A stretch of 64,000 nucleotides of DNA from Chryseobacterium sp. Tr-659 (lineage in GTDB: Bacteria; Bacteroidota; Bacteroidia; Flavobacteriales; Weeksellaceae), in contig NZ_VWWP01000008.1 of assembly GCF_011752975.1 (NCBI RefSeq), positions 186,001-250,000 of the forward strand, written 5' to 3'. The position numbers and the translations under genes were made by a program. This document shows, in pieces, positions 8,271 through 15,848 of this stretch (within the stretch, counting starts at the first letter, position 1; each line of letters opens with the position of its first letter). Below the pieces are notes generated by a model. The model searched no databases and was not told the DNA's origin. It saw only the letters and a program-made list of their open reading frames with translations.

Positions 8271-9443
8271 ATGATTAAAAAGAAATTATTATCATTACTT
8301 ACATTAATGGGGTTTATCAGCATATTCGCCGGAAATCTGAAAGTAAAAGTTTATAATCCGGGAAGTAAAGCAATATTTCCTATTACTTCCACCATCATTT
8401 ATGGGGATAAAGATGCCATACTTATTGATGCCCAGTTTCAGAAGCAGTATGCAGAGCAGCTGGTTAAAGAAATAAAAGCTACAGGAAAGAATCTGAAAAC
8501 CGTTTTCATTTCTCACAGTGATCCGGATTTTTATTTCGGACTGGATGTGATCAAGAAAGCTTTCCCTAATGCAAAGATTATTTCAACAGCCCAAACTGCT
8601 TACCTGATTTCCGCTTCAAAAGACGATAAGCTCTCAGTATGGAAACCACAGTTAAAAGCAGATGCTCCATCAGAAATAATAGTTCCTGAAGCAGCTGTTT
8701 CAATTCCTGATCTTGAAGGAAACAAGATTGAGATCAGGCAAAATATGGAAGATCCGGCACATAGTTTTCTTTGGATTCCTTCCATTAAAACCATAGCTGG
8801 TGGTATTTCTGTTTCTGTAGGTTCGCATCTGTGGATGGCAGACACTCAGAATATAAAAGCAATTGATCAGTGGATCGGACAGATTGATGCCATGAAAGCA
8901 TTAAGCCCGAAGCAGGTAATTCCTTCTCATTTTGGAAAAGAAATGATCTCTCCTCAGTCTCTTGATTTCGTTAAAAACTATCTTGAAAACTATAAAAAAG
9001 CAGTAACGGAGAATAAGATACCTTCAGCGGTTGTAGATTTTATGGTTAAAAAATATCCTGATCTTCCTGGAAAAGAAGAGCTGGAAATGGGAGCAAAAGT
9101 ATTTTTTAAAGAAATGGACTGGGATCTGAAGTCTCCATATCCTGCAATCGGGCATCAAATTGAAGTGGATTTTGGAGCAGTAAAATTCCTCCTGGATTTT
9201 AAAGATAATAGAACTATGACATTTACGGGAACGGCCGGAAGCTCAAAAAATAGTACAGATACAGTGGAATATACAGCTGTAGAAGTTGCAAAGAATGTTT
9301 TTATGGTCTACTGGCATGAACCTCATCTGGATTTCAATGTAACCCATATTCAGGATTACAATAAAAATATTGTGTATTCAAATATTGCGGGCCCCGACGG
9401 TACTTTTACCCATCCGAAAGGAAGTCTTAAGGTTTTAAAATAA
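8271..9443 (+). CDS. MBL-fold hydrolase-like protein with degenerate metal motif and C-terminal MoaF-like domain
   Basis: A 390-residue protein with a possible N-terminal signal (MIKKKLLSLLTLMGFISIFA). The metallo-beta-lactamase fold covers about residues 22-240, but the usual HxHxDH signature reads HSDPDF (H82, D84, D86). Later landmarks are a histidine in DPAHSFLW, an Asp in LWMADTQN and a His in VIPSHFG. A separate domain at about 285-390 (TMTFTGTAG, VEYTAVEVAKNVFMVYWHE, THIQDYNK) resembles MoaF-like, lipocalin-type domains. I chose the ATG at 8271, because the upstream TTG at 8256 adds residues before the signal sequence. It follows the NAD(P)-binding gene by 15 nt and is probably in the same Rrf2-controlled operon. 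The reaction is unknown. Confidence 0.8.
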   Translation: MIKKKLLSLLTLMGFISIFAGNLKVKVYNPGSKAIFPITSTIIYGDKDAILIDAQFQKQYAEQLVKEIKATGKNLKTVFISHSDPDFYFGLDVIKKAFPNAKIISTAQTAYLISASKDDKLSVWKPQLKADAPSEIIVPEAAVSIPDLEGNKIEIRQNMEDPAHSFLWIPSIKTIAGGISVSVGSHLWMADTQNIKAIDQWIGQIDAMKALSPKQVIPSHFGKEMISPQSLDFVKNYLENYKKAVTENKIPSAVVDFMVKKYPDLPGKEELEMGAKVFFKEMDWDLKSPYPAIGHQIEVDFGAVKFLLDFKDNRTMTFTGTAGSSKNSTDTVEYTAVEVAKNVFMVYWHEPHLDFNVTHIQDYNKNIVYSNIAGPDGTFTHPKGSLKVLK

Positions 9444-9455
9444 TACCAAAAAATC

Positions 9456-9488
9456 AAAAAGTACATGTATAATTCACATGTACTTTTT
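9456..9488 (+). terminator. Terminator after the Rrf2/YwnB/MBL operon
   Basis: A 13-bp perfect stem AAAAAGTACATGT / ACATGTACTTTTT with a 7-nt loop lies 12 nt after the MBL stop codon. The A/T ends make it usable from both directions. Confidence 0.9.
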
Positions 9489-9502
9489 CTTATATTTTGT
9501 TA

Positions 9503-9510
9503 TACATTTG
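9503..9510 (+). promoter_or_regulatory. -7 promoter element before lipoprotein gene
   Basis: TACATTTG fits TAnnTTTG. No clear -33 partner is seen, and the leader to the ATG at 9595 would be about 80 nt. Confidence 0.4.
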
Positions 9511-9594
9511 CGGGAATAGACTTTTCTTTAAGAGTATATACTTTGTGAACCTCCGAATTCCCGGATAAAATTTTTAAAATCAATTAATAACCCA

Positions 9595-10278
9595 ATGAAA
9601 TCAATTCAATTTTTACCTTTTATGCTGTTGCTATTTTTGTTCAGCTGTGGAAAACTGGCAACTACGCCCGAGGACAAGAAATCTGTCGATGAAGTTCAGA
9701 AGTTTTATGGCGGCTTTGTCCAAACCATGAAGGGTGTACAAAATCTAAACGGAAAATCCAGTAATTTTTTTGAGGTGGAGATTAAAGATAGTAAACTGAT
9801 CAATAAGCAACCTCAAAGAGCGGCATCTAACGCTGCCAATATTGCGTTTATGATTTTTCAGAATCAAAAACCGGAAAGCTCCTATGATATCATTAAAACA
9901 AAATTACTTTTCCCGGATGGAGCCAGCTTTTCGAAATCTTTTACAAAAGAGGAATTACAGGAAGTGAAAAATATATTTCCTGAAATTGATAAAATTAATT
10001 CACATCTGATCAATAAAGATTATGATGGAATTCTTGAAATGTTTGATGACAGGTTCAGACCTGCAGATAAGTCTGTAAAAGAGGGACTTTCCCGGATGGA
10101 TTCAGAAATGGGAGTTATTAAAAAAATACAGTTTCAAGGATTTGAATTTATTGATGATTCAAATTTAGGCAATACCGTTTTAATCAGAGAAGTAAGTGAA
10201 AGAGATCAACTTTTCCCCTTTATCAATGTGGCATTTGACAGGAAGACAAAAAAGGTTCTGAATATTGAATTCCCATAA
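9595..10278 (+). CDS. Lipoprotein of unknown function
   Basis: A 227-residue protein with a lipoprotein signal (FMLLLFLFSCGK; lipidated Cys at residue 18). The mature part is a mixed alpha/beta sequence without recognisable motifs. The second half (about 130-227) has alternating strands (IKKIQFQGFEFIDD, NTVLIREVSERDQLFPFINV) and could form a small cystatin-like or NTF2-like fold. That is only an impression. It is transcribed alone between two hairpin terminators. No neighbour suggests a role. The start at ATG 9595 gives a complete signal peptide. Confidence 0.72.
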   Translation: MKSIQFLPFMLLLFLFSCGKLATTPEDKKSVDEVQKFYGGFVQTMKGVQNLNGKSSNFFEVEIKDSKLINKQPQRAASNAANIAFMIFQNQKPESSYDIIKTKLLFPDGASFSKSFTKEELQEVKNIFPEIDKINSHLINKDYDGILEMFDDRFRPADKSVKEGLSRMDSEMGVIKKIQFQGFEFIDDSNLGNTVLIREVSERDQLFPFINVAFDRKTKKVLNIEFP

Positions 10279-10320
10279 AATACGAACGATAGAAATGATA
10301 AATCTGTTTATACTTTTTTA

Positions 10321-10417
10321 CTAAGCCACAAAAGCATTTTATAAACACTTAAGCTATCTTTCTAAAGTGGCTAACGTGTTTGAAAAATAAAAAACTTTTG
10401 TGACTTTGTGGTTAAGC
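10321..10417. repeat. Candidate dispersed palindromic element (REP/MITE-like)
   Basis: A roughly 97-nt non-coding block with nested imperfect inverted repeats. The outer arms are CTAAGCCACAAAAG and CTTTTGTGACTTTGTGG-TTAAG; the inner arms are AAACAC (10343-10348) and GTGTTT (10376-10381). This arrangement is what one expects of a REP-like intergenic element in Flavobacteriia. No coding capacity is present. Copy number elsewhere cannot be judged from this window. Confidence 0.45.
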
Positions 10418-10436
10418 TTAAACAGCTTTGATATAA

Positions 10437-10472
10437 AAAACAGACGTAAAATTAATACTTTACGTCTGTTTT
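10437..10472. terminator. Bidirectional terminator between convergent genes
   Basis: A 14-bp perfect stem AAAACAGACGTAAA / TTTACGTCTGTTTT with an 8-nt loop sits between the lipoprotein gene and the convergent DoxX gene, and A/T tracts flank both sides. Confidence 0.9.
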
Positions 10473-10489
10473 CTTTTATAATAAATGTA

Positions 10490-10870
10490 TCATGCTTTTA
10501 ACTTTCTGCTTCTTCCCCAAATAACAAAAGCGGCCAGAATCATTATAAAAATATTAAATCCGATATCTTTACCTTCATTTCTTAGAATATGAAAGGTGAT
10601 AGCTGCCAGCATCAGAAATATTATTCCAATTGATGTATACAATGTCAGATTAGGTTTTAATTGAAGCAGAGCAGGAAATACAATCCCGATTCCGGCCATC
10701 AGATCGATAAACCCTGTAAAAAGAACAAGATTGGGGTTTTCCTTTACCCAGGGAAAAGGCAATTGGTCAGGTGTGAATATTTTCATAAACCCTGTCCAGA
10801 CAAATAGAACTGCTAACAATCCCTGAGCTGTCCAAAGGAAAATATTAAGCGTTTTTGATTTTTTTTGCAT
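10490..10870 (-). CDS. DoxX family membrane protein
   Basis: A 126-residue membrane protein with four predicted helices: LWTAQGLLAVLFVWTGFMKI, LVLFTGFIDLMAGIGIVFPA, LYTSIGIIFLMLAAITFHIL and FNIFIMILAAFVIWG. The first helix with its FxxxGxxKI ending is typical of DoxX-like proteins, which are small inner-membrane proteins linked to redox or stress responses and of uncertain reaction. It is divergent from an HxlR-family regulator gene, and two tandem dyads lie between them. Control by that regulator is therefore likely. The start is the first ATG (MQKKSKTLN), which gives the expected cytoplasmic basic N-terminus. Confidence 0.88.
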   Translation of the reverse strand: MQKKSKTLNIFLWTAQGLLAVLFVWTGFMKIFTPDQLPFPWVKENPNLVLFTGFIDLMAGIGIVFPALLQLKPNLTLYTSIGIIFLMLAAITFHILRNEGKDIGFNIFIMILAAFVIWGRSRKLKA

Positions 10871-10899
10871 TTCGTTTAATCTTAGAATAATTTTCGTAA

Positions 10900-10907
10900 C
10901 AAAATTA
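10900..10907 (-). promoter_or_regulatory. -7 promoter element of the DoxX gene
   Basis: Read on the minus strand this is TAATTTTG, a TAnnTTTG match about 30 nt before the DoxX ATG. The tandem dyads at 10934-10968 start just upstream, at and beyond the -33 position. Confidence 0.55.
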
Positions 10908-10933
10908 ATTAGATTTGCTATCGAAAATATATT

Positions 10934-10968
10934 ACTATCCTTTTGGAAAGCACTATCCGATAGGAAAG
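10934..10968. promoter_or_regulatory. Tandem HxlR-type operator dyads
   Basis: Two direct copies of ACTATCC-N4-GGAAAG lie at 10934-10950 and 10952-10968, exactly 18 nt apart. Each copy is itself a near-perfect dyad (CTATCC against GGAAAG). They sit between the divergent DoxX and HxlR genes, as expected for the binding sites of the adjacent regulator. Confidence 0.7.
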
Positions 10969-10990
10969 TAACGTCAAAATATATTAAGAT

Positions 10991-11332
10991 ATGATATCAA
11001 AAGGCGGCTGTCCTAAGACAATGCTTTCAATAAAGGATGCATTAGAAGCGGTAGAAGGAAGATGGAAACTTCTTATTCTGTTTTCATTATCAGAATGTCC
11101 TAAAAGATTTGGAGAAATTTCAAAAAATGTGAATGGAATCACAGATAAAACTTTATCCAAAGAATTAAAGCTTTTAGAATCTAATAAATTGATAAAGAGA
11201 GAAGTCTTTGATTCTTTTCCACCAAAAGTTATGTATTCCATCACCGAACACGGAAAATCTCTGGAAAGAGTTCTGGATGAGCTGCATTTTTGGGGGCTGC
11301 TCCACCGAAAAGAGGTCCTGTCAGATAACTAA
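10991..11332 (+). CDS. HxlR family transcriptional regulator
   Basis: A 113-residue winged-helix protein of the HxlR type. It has the family pattern ALEAVEGRWKLLILFSLSE, KRFGEISKNVNGITDKTLSKELKLLESNKLI and the wing VFDSFPPKVMYSITEHGKSL. A cysteine near the N-terminus (GGCPKT) matches the redox-sensing cysteine of several HxlR regulators; a second (SECPKR) follows helix 2. It is divergent from the DoxX gene and about 200 nt upstream of an Old Yellow Enzyme gene, a common regulon for electrophile-sensing HxlR proteins. The regulatory link to both neighbours is inference. Confidence 0.92.
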   Translation: MISKGGCPKTMLSIKDALEAVEGRWKLLILFSLSECPKRFGEISKNVNGITDKTLSKELKLLESNKLIKREVFDSFPPKVMYSITEHGKSLERVLDELHFWGLLHRKEVLSDN

Positions 11333-11483
11333 TATGCAGATGAACCGTAGAAAATAACATTACCGATTAAGGAAAATTCAATATAACTTGAAGAAATTTC
11401 TAATATTTGAAGCAGTATATAGGTAATTGTTTTTTTACAAATATAGAATGAATTTTTACAATCAATGCTCCTGGTTGTTACTA

Positions 11484-11491
11484 TATTTTTG
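11484..11491 (+). promoter_or_regulatory. -7 promoter element of the OYE gene
   Basis: TATTTTTG fits TAnnTTTG and lies about 38 nt before the ATG at 11530. No strong -33 element was found. Confidence 0.45.
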
Positions 11492-11529
11492 TCAGTATAA
11501 TTTACAGACAAATAATTAAAAAATATAGT

Positions 11530-12630
11530 ATGAAAAAAATATTTCAATCCTATCATTTAAATGATATCCTCTTAAATAACCGTTTTGTAATGGCTCCTAT
11601 GACCCGCAGCCGTTCTTCTGAACCAGGTTGTATTCCTAATGATCTGATGGCTGAATATTATGGGCAGCGCGCTTCAGCAGGTCTTATAATTTCTGAAGCT
11701 ACTCAGATTTCTCTCCAGGGAATGGGATATGCCAGAACCCCTGGGATCTATACTAAAGAACAAATTGAAGGCTGGAAAAAAGTGACTCAGGCCGTACATG
11801 AAAAAGGAGGACATATATTTTTGCAGCTCTGGCATGTAGGAAGAGTGTCTTCTTCCTGGGTTAACGGGCTGCAGCCTTTAGCACCTTCGGCACTTAAGGC
11901 CACAAATACAAACGTATATCTTTTTGATGGTGCTCCAAATGGTGACGCAGCTTTTATAGAAGTGGAAGAACCGAAAGCAATGACAAAAGATGAAATCCAT
12001 CAAACCATTCAAGACTTTGCAGAAGGGGCAAAAAATGCTATAGATGCAGGTTTTGACGGTGTGGAAATTCATGGGGCAAACGGCTATCTTATTGACCAGT
12101 TTCTGAGAAGCAATTCCAATATCAGAACAGATGAATATGGTGGAAATACAGAAAACAGAATCCGCTTTCTGATAGAAGTAACCGAAGCTGTAATTAATGC
12201 TGTAGGAAAAGAAAGAACTGGTGTGAGACTTTCACCGTTCATTAAGTTTAAAGATATGGATGATCCAAAAATTCTGGACACCATTATGCAGGCAGTAGAA
12301 AAACTCAATGAACTTGGGATCGCCTATATTCATTTATGTGAAGCTGACTGGGATGATGCTCCCCGGATTCCGTATCTGTTTAGAAAAGAACTTAGATACA
12401 AGTTTAGCAATACAATTATTGCCACGGGAAATAAAACCCCGTCTGAAGGAGAAGAACTATTGGAAAAAGATCTGGTAGATATGATCGGGTTCGGAAGAAA
12501 ATTTCTAACCAATCCCGATTATCCTGAAAGAGTCAGACAAAATGCTGCTTTGAATGAAATCAGTGATCCGCATACCTTATTTGGCGGAGGAGATAGCAGG
12601 GGATATACGGATTATCCGTTTTTGACCTGA
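11530..12630 (+). CDS. Old Yellow Enzyme family alkene reductase (NADH:flavin oxidoreductase)
   Basis: A 366-residue FMN-dependent TIM-barrel enzyme of the classical OYE class (usual length about 360-370). Landmarks are NRFVMAPMTRSRSS near residue 20, LIISEATQISLQG, FLQLWHVGRVSS, the substrate-binding HGANGYLIDQFLRSNSN with its HxxN pair, DEYGGNTENRIRF, GVRLSPF and the phosphate-binding end DMIGFGRKFLTNPD. Such enzymes reduce activated C=C bonds, nitro groups and similar electrophiles with NAD(P)H in the cytoplasm. The HxlR gene upstream is a plausible regulator. It is monocistronic, with a strong terminator 28 nt after the stop codon. Identification is very secure; the native substrate is not known. 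Confidence 0.95.
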   Translation: MKKIFQSYHLNDILLNNRFVMAPMTRSRSSEPGCIPNDLMAEYYGQRASAGLIISEATQISLQGMGYARTPGIYTKEQIEGWKKVTQAVHEKGGHIFLQLWHVGRVSSSWVNGLQPLAPSALKATNTNVYLFDGAPNGDAAFIEVEEPKAMTKDEIHQTIQDFAEGAKNAIDAGFDGVEIHGANGYLIDQFLRSNSNIRTDEYGGNTENRIRFLIEVTEAVINAVGKERTGVRLSPFIKFKDMDDPKILDTIMQAVEKLNELGIAYIHLCEADWDDAPRIPYLFRKELRYKFSNTIIATGNKTPSEGEELLEKDLVDMIGFGRKFLTNPDYPERVRQNAALNEISDPHTLFGGGDSRGYTDYPFLT

Positions 12631-12657
12631 TTATATTTAATTTAAAGTTTTGTAAAG

Positions 12658-12690
12658 AAATGGCTGCCAATAACTGGCAGCCATTTTTTA
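12658..12690 (+). terminator. Terminator after OYE gene
   Basis: A 12-bp perfect stem AAATGGCTGCCA / TGGCAGCCATTT with loop ATAAC is followed by Ts. It overlaps the last bases of the convergent M23 peptidase gene. Confidence 0.92.
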
Positions 12691-13713
12691 TAGATTCATA
12701 AACAGTTTCGGATTGACCGGAGTATTGTTTTTGTGTACTTCATAATGAAGATGAGGCCCTGTGGAGCGTCCGGAATTTCCGGATTTTGCAATAACCTGGC
12801 CTACTTTTACCTTGTCATTTACTTTTGAGACAAGTTGCGATAAATGTCCATACAGAGTAGCCAGCCCATTTCCATGAGAAACGATTACACAGTTTCCATA
12901 TCCCCCTTTCTGGCCGGAGAAAATAACTGTTCCTGCAGCTGCAGCTCTTACATCAGAACCGAATGCTACTGCAATATCCAACCCTTTATGGAACTGCATC
13001 TGATCTGCTTCAGCCGGTGGATTATTCTTTTCAACAGGAGCAGATTTTGCAGCTGTATTGGTGGCTGTTTTTGGGGCTGTCACTGTTGGAGCCGAAGCAA
13101 CAGGAGCCGCTTTCGGAGTTACCATTACTTTTACTTCTCTTTTATTTCCATAGCTGTCGGTAAGCTCAATGATCTTTTCCACAGGTTCAGCCTTTACTTC
13201 AGGCTTGGGAACTGCCGCAGCTACAGATTTTGTTTCCGGGGCAGCACTGGTTTTTACGGAAGCGAAAACGGTTTTAAATGGAATAGGGTTTTTTCTTACA
13301 CCAAAGTTGGATGAAATATACCCGTCTGTAGGCATTCCCAAAGGAACCTGCATCAGTTTTTTCTGAAGGTCCATCAAATATTGGCTGTATCGGTTAGCTT
13401 GTTTGGAAAGATAAATAGAATTTGAGATACTATCCTGGTTGAGCATCATCAGCTTTTCATTGGAAATATCCTTAGATTTAAGGAAAGAATTAAGCTGGGC
13501 AACGGTTTGATCTACAAGTGTAAGATCAGTTTTCATTTTTAAATAATCTACACTGTCTTTTTCAGTGTTTATTTTTACAAGGTTCACTTCGTAGGTCTTA
13601 TCATCTCTTTCGGAAAAGAGCTTAGCAATGAAGACACCCTGTGCAAAAACTACTAGCAAAAGTCCCCCAAGGAGAATATTTACGTTCTTCTTGCTCTTTA
13701 GAAATTTTTTCAT
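12688..13713 (-). CDS. Membrane-anchored M23 family metallopeptidase with Ala/Pro-rich insert
   Basis: A 341-residue protein with one N-terminal membrane helix (residues 12-33) and a helical, probably coiled-coil stretch at 45-120. It ends in a LytM/M23 peptidase domain. The zinc ligands are visible as H242 and D246 in FHKGLDIA and H323 in HLHYE; H290 (LYGH) and H321 complete the active site. Such enzymes cut peptidoglycan cross-links or act as division or envelope factors. The domain opens at GYISSNFGVRKNP (131-143), but the usually short link to FHKGLD is replaced by about 95 residues rich in A, P, V and K. Catalytic residues are intact, so activity is likely. The protein faces the periplasm. 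Confidence 0.9.
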   Translation of the reverse strand: MKKFLKSKKNVNILLGGLLLVVFAQGVFIAKLFSERDDKTYEVNLVKINTEKDSVDYLKMKTDLTLVDQTVAQLNSFLKSKDISNEKLMMLNQDSISNSIYLSKQANRYSQYLMDLQKKLMQVPLGMPTDGYISSNFGVRKNPIPFKTVFASVKTSAAPETKSVAAAVPKPEVKAEPVEKIIELTDSYGNKREVKVMVTPKAAPVASAPTVTAPKTATNTAAKSAPVEKNNPPAEADQMQFHKGLDIAVAFGSDVRAAAAGTVIFSGQKGGYGNCVIVSHGNGLATLYGHLSQLVSKVNDKVKVGQVIAKSGNSGRSTGPHLHYEVHKNNTPVNPKLFMNL

Positions 13714-13911
13714 ATTTCTTCTCTTAGAATGTTAAAACGGTTTTGAGGCTGTAAAATTAATTAAAAATAAACATTATGGGTTATTATTAATTAAAATTCA
13801 GTTTTTTCTGTATCAAACGCAGAAATAGATATTTAATTGTGTCGGGAACCTGATTTTTTTTAGAAATTGGTTTTTGTTGGGCTTTCAGTGCCCTGTTAAA
13901 TCTATGTTTAA

Positions 13912-13919
13912 TATATTTG
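13912..13919 (+). promoter_or_regulatory. gpsA: -7 promoter element of gpsA
   Basis: TATATTTG fits TAnnTTTG and sits 17 nt before the ATG at 13937. This makes the upstream in-frame ATG at 13874 unlikely as the start. Confidence 0.6.
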
Positions 13920-13936
13920 CAGTTCACATTCCAATT

Positions 13937-14977
13937 ATGGCTAAAAAGAAAATTATTACAGAATCTTCGAATCCAAAAAAGAATAAAAAAGATATTTCTG
14001 TAGGAGTTGTAGGGAGCGGAAGTTTTGCAACCGCAATCGTAAAAATGCTTGTTGAAAACTGTAAAGTAGTACACTGGTGTGTAAGAAGTGAATTTGTAAA
14101 AGGAGCTATTGAGCTTCGTGGGCATAATCCTACCTATCTTACTGCCGCTCATTTTAATCTGAAGAGTCTGAAGCTAACAACAGATATCAATGAGCTGGTG
14201 TCTGCTTGTGATGTCGTTGTACTGGCAACACCATCCATTTATTTGTCTGATACGCTGGAAAAAATGACGTGTGATTATTCAGATAAAATATTTATTTCGG
14301 CAATTAAAGGAATCATTCCTAAGGTAAATGATGTAGTAGCACACTATCTTCGTGATGAATTTAAGATCGGATTCAGAAATCAGGCTGTTATTGCAGGGCC
14401 TTGTCATGCCGAAGAAGTTGCAATGGAAAGACTTTCTTACCTTACTATTGCCACGGTAGAAGATGAAACGGCGCAGAAGCTTGAAGAAATTTTTAGTTCA
14501 GATTTTATAAAAGTACATACAAGCAAGGATATTTTAGGTAATGAATACAGTGCTATTCTTAAAAATATTTTTGCAATCGGAGCCGGAATCGCCAGTGGAT
14601 TAGGATATGGTGATAACTTTACTGCTGTTTTTGTGTCTAATGCGATTCGTGAAATGGAAACTTTCCTCGAAGCCATCTATGAAGCCCCAAGAGACGTGAA
14701 TGAAAGTGCTTACTTGGGAGACCTTTTGGTAACAGCCTATTCACTTTTTTCAAGGAACAGGAACTTAGGAAATCTTATCGGAAAAGGATATACGGTAAAA
14801 TCGGCAATCCAATCGATGAACATGGTAGCAGAAGGATATTATGCAGCAGATTCAATTTATAAAACGGCAAAACAAAAAGGCCTTAAATTACCGATTATTG
14901 ATACAGTATATGCCATTCTTTATGATGGTAAAAATGCAGAAAAGCAGTTTAAAAAATTGACAGCAAAGCTGAATTAA
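13937..14977 (+). CDS. gpsA: NAD(P)H-dependent glycerol-3-phosphate dehydrogenase
   Basis: A 346-residue enzyme that reduces dihydroxyacetone phosphate to sn-glycerol 3-phosphate for phospholipid synthesis in the cytoplasm. The N-terminal Rossmann domain shows VGVVGSGSFATAIVK; other GpsA landmarks are VVLATPSIYLSD, ISAIKGII, VIAGPCHAEEVA and the catalytic-domain segment NEYSAILKNIFAIGAGIASG followed by GYGDN. Length matches the family (about 330-350). I chose the ATG at 13937 (MAKKKIITESS) because the -7 promoter element lies between it and the earlier ATG. A basic leader of about 25 residues precedes the fold. The gene is monocistronic, with a terminator 20 nt downstream. Confidence 0.95.
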   Translation: MAKKKIITESSNPKKNKKDISVGVVGSGSFATAIVKMLVENCKVVHWCVRSEFVKGAIELRGHNPTYLTAAHFNLKSLKLTTDINELVSACDVVVLATPSIYLSDTLEKMTCDYSDKIFISAIKGIIPKVNDVVAHYLRDEFKIGFRNQAVIAGPCHAEEVAMERLSYLTIATVEDETAQKLEEIFSSDFIKVHTSKDILGNEYSAILKNIFAIGAGIASGLGYGDNFTAVFVSNAIREMETFLEAIYEAPRDVNESAYLGDLLVTAYSLFSRNRNLGNLIGKGYTVKSAIQSMNMVAEGYYAADSIYKTAKQKGLKLPIIDTVYAILYDGKNAEKQFKKLTAKLN

Positions 14978-14997
14978 TAAACAGGCAGACATGATAT

Positions 14998-15036
14998 AAA
15001 AACAAGGCTTATCTATTGGTAAACCTTGTTTTTTTT
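14998..15036 (+). terminator. Terminator after gpsA
   Basis: The stem AACAAGG-C-TTA / TAA-A-CCTTGTT, with one mismatch and an 8-nt loop, is followed by an eight-T run. Confidence 0.85.
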
Positions 15037-15060
15037 ATGCTGATGTGTTTTTATAGGATT

Positions 15061-15837
15061 TTACTGGCTCATCTTCGTAATGACAAGCGCCAGTGAGGAT
15101 CTGATATTGAGGTTGCTGGCCGTAAAACCGTTCCCGGTATCAAATTCAAATTTTTGTTTAATCGTTGTAGGAGAAGTAAGCTTTAAAAAGTAACTTCCCT
15201 GGAAGAATGTAAAAGAACTAGATAGCTGGCACATTCTGTTTATTTCCGTAATCGTGGCAGTACTGGCTGCGTTAATCAGGTAAGATTGAGTACATGTGAA
15301 ATTCTGCGATAAATACTGGGTATTGGCAGTTCCGTTATTATTGTTAGCATTACTGGAATCCACAGAATAACGGAGTATGTAAGTGCCTGCCGGTAATGTA
15401 ATGGAAGAGGTATCTGATCCCAAAGATGCTCCTGTAATTTTATTCGAAGTTACAGTGAAGTTAGATAATGTATTATTCGTACTTCCGGTAGGAATTAATA
15501 CTCCTGAGTTGATAATCAGAGACATGATTTGCGGTTCAGATCCGGAAAGAATAGTGCGCTGCCACTGATTTCTCACCCAAATATAATAGCCTTTCGGAAA
15601 AGTGGAAGCTCCTCCTTTGTTGTAAATAATAAGCCCGTCTGCCGGATTGGATACCGGTGTTGATGTGCTGTTCAGAACAATAAGGTCGTATTGCGGAAAA
15701 AGAGCACCTTTGTTCGAGGAGTTGATATCCAGAACGGTACTTGTATTAGGGGTGTTTGTATTGATACCAACCTGTGCTTTTGCAGAAATGCCGAACAGAA
15801 AGATCGAAATACAGACAATATAAATAGATGTTTTCAT
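15061..15837 (-). CDS. Secreted protein, third gene of a surface-protein operon
   Basis: A 258-residue exported protein (signal MKTSIYIVCISIFLFGISAKA, mature QVGINTNTPN). It begins with the pattern QVGINT-TP-TS-LDI-SSNKGALFPQYD, followed by PVSNPADGLIIYNKGG...GYYIWVRNQWQ. The two genes upstream share this double module. The rest is a predicted beta-rich domain with many S, T and N residues (SSITLPAGTYILRYSVDSS, typical of C1q/TNF-like or lectin-like beta sandwiches). It starts 11 nt after the upstream stop codon, so the three genes are cotranscribed. No enzyme motif and no clear T9SS sorting domain are visible. A surface or matrix role is inferred. Confidence 0.8.
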   Translation of the reverse strand: MKTSIYIVCISIFLFGISAKAQVGINTNTPNTSTVLDINSSNKGALFPQYDLIVLNSTSTPVSNPADGLIIYNKGGASTFPKGYYIWVRNQWQRTILSGSEPQIMSLIINSGVLIPTGSTNNTLSNFTVTSNKITGASLGSDTSSITLPAGTYILRYSVDSSNANNNNGTANTQYLSQNFTCTQSYLINAASTATITEINRMCQLSSSFTFFQGSYFLKLTSPTTIKQKFEFDTGNGFTASNLNIRSSLALVITKMSQ

Positions 15838-15848
15838 TGTACAGTTGA

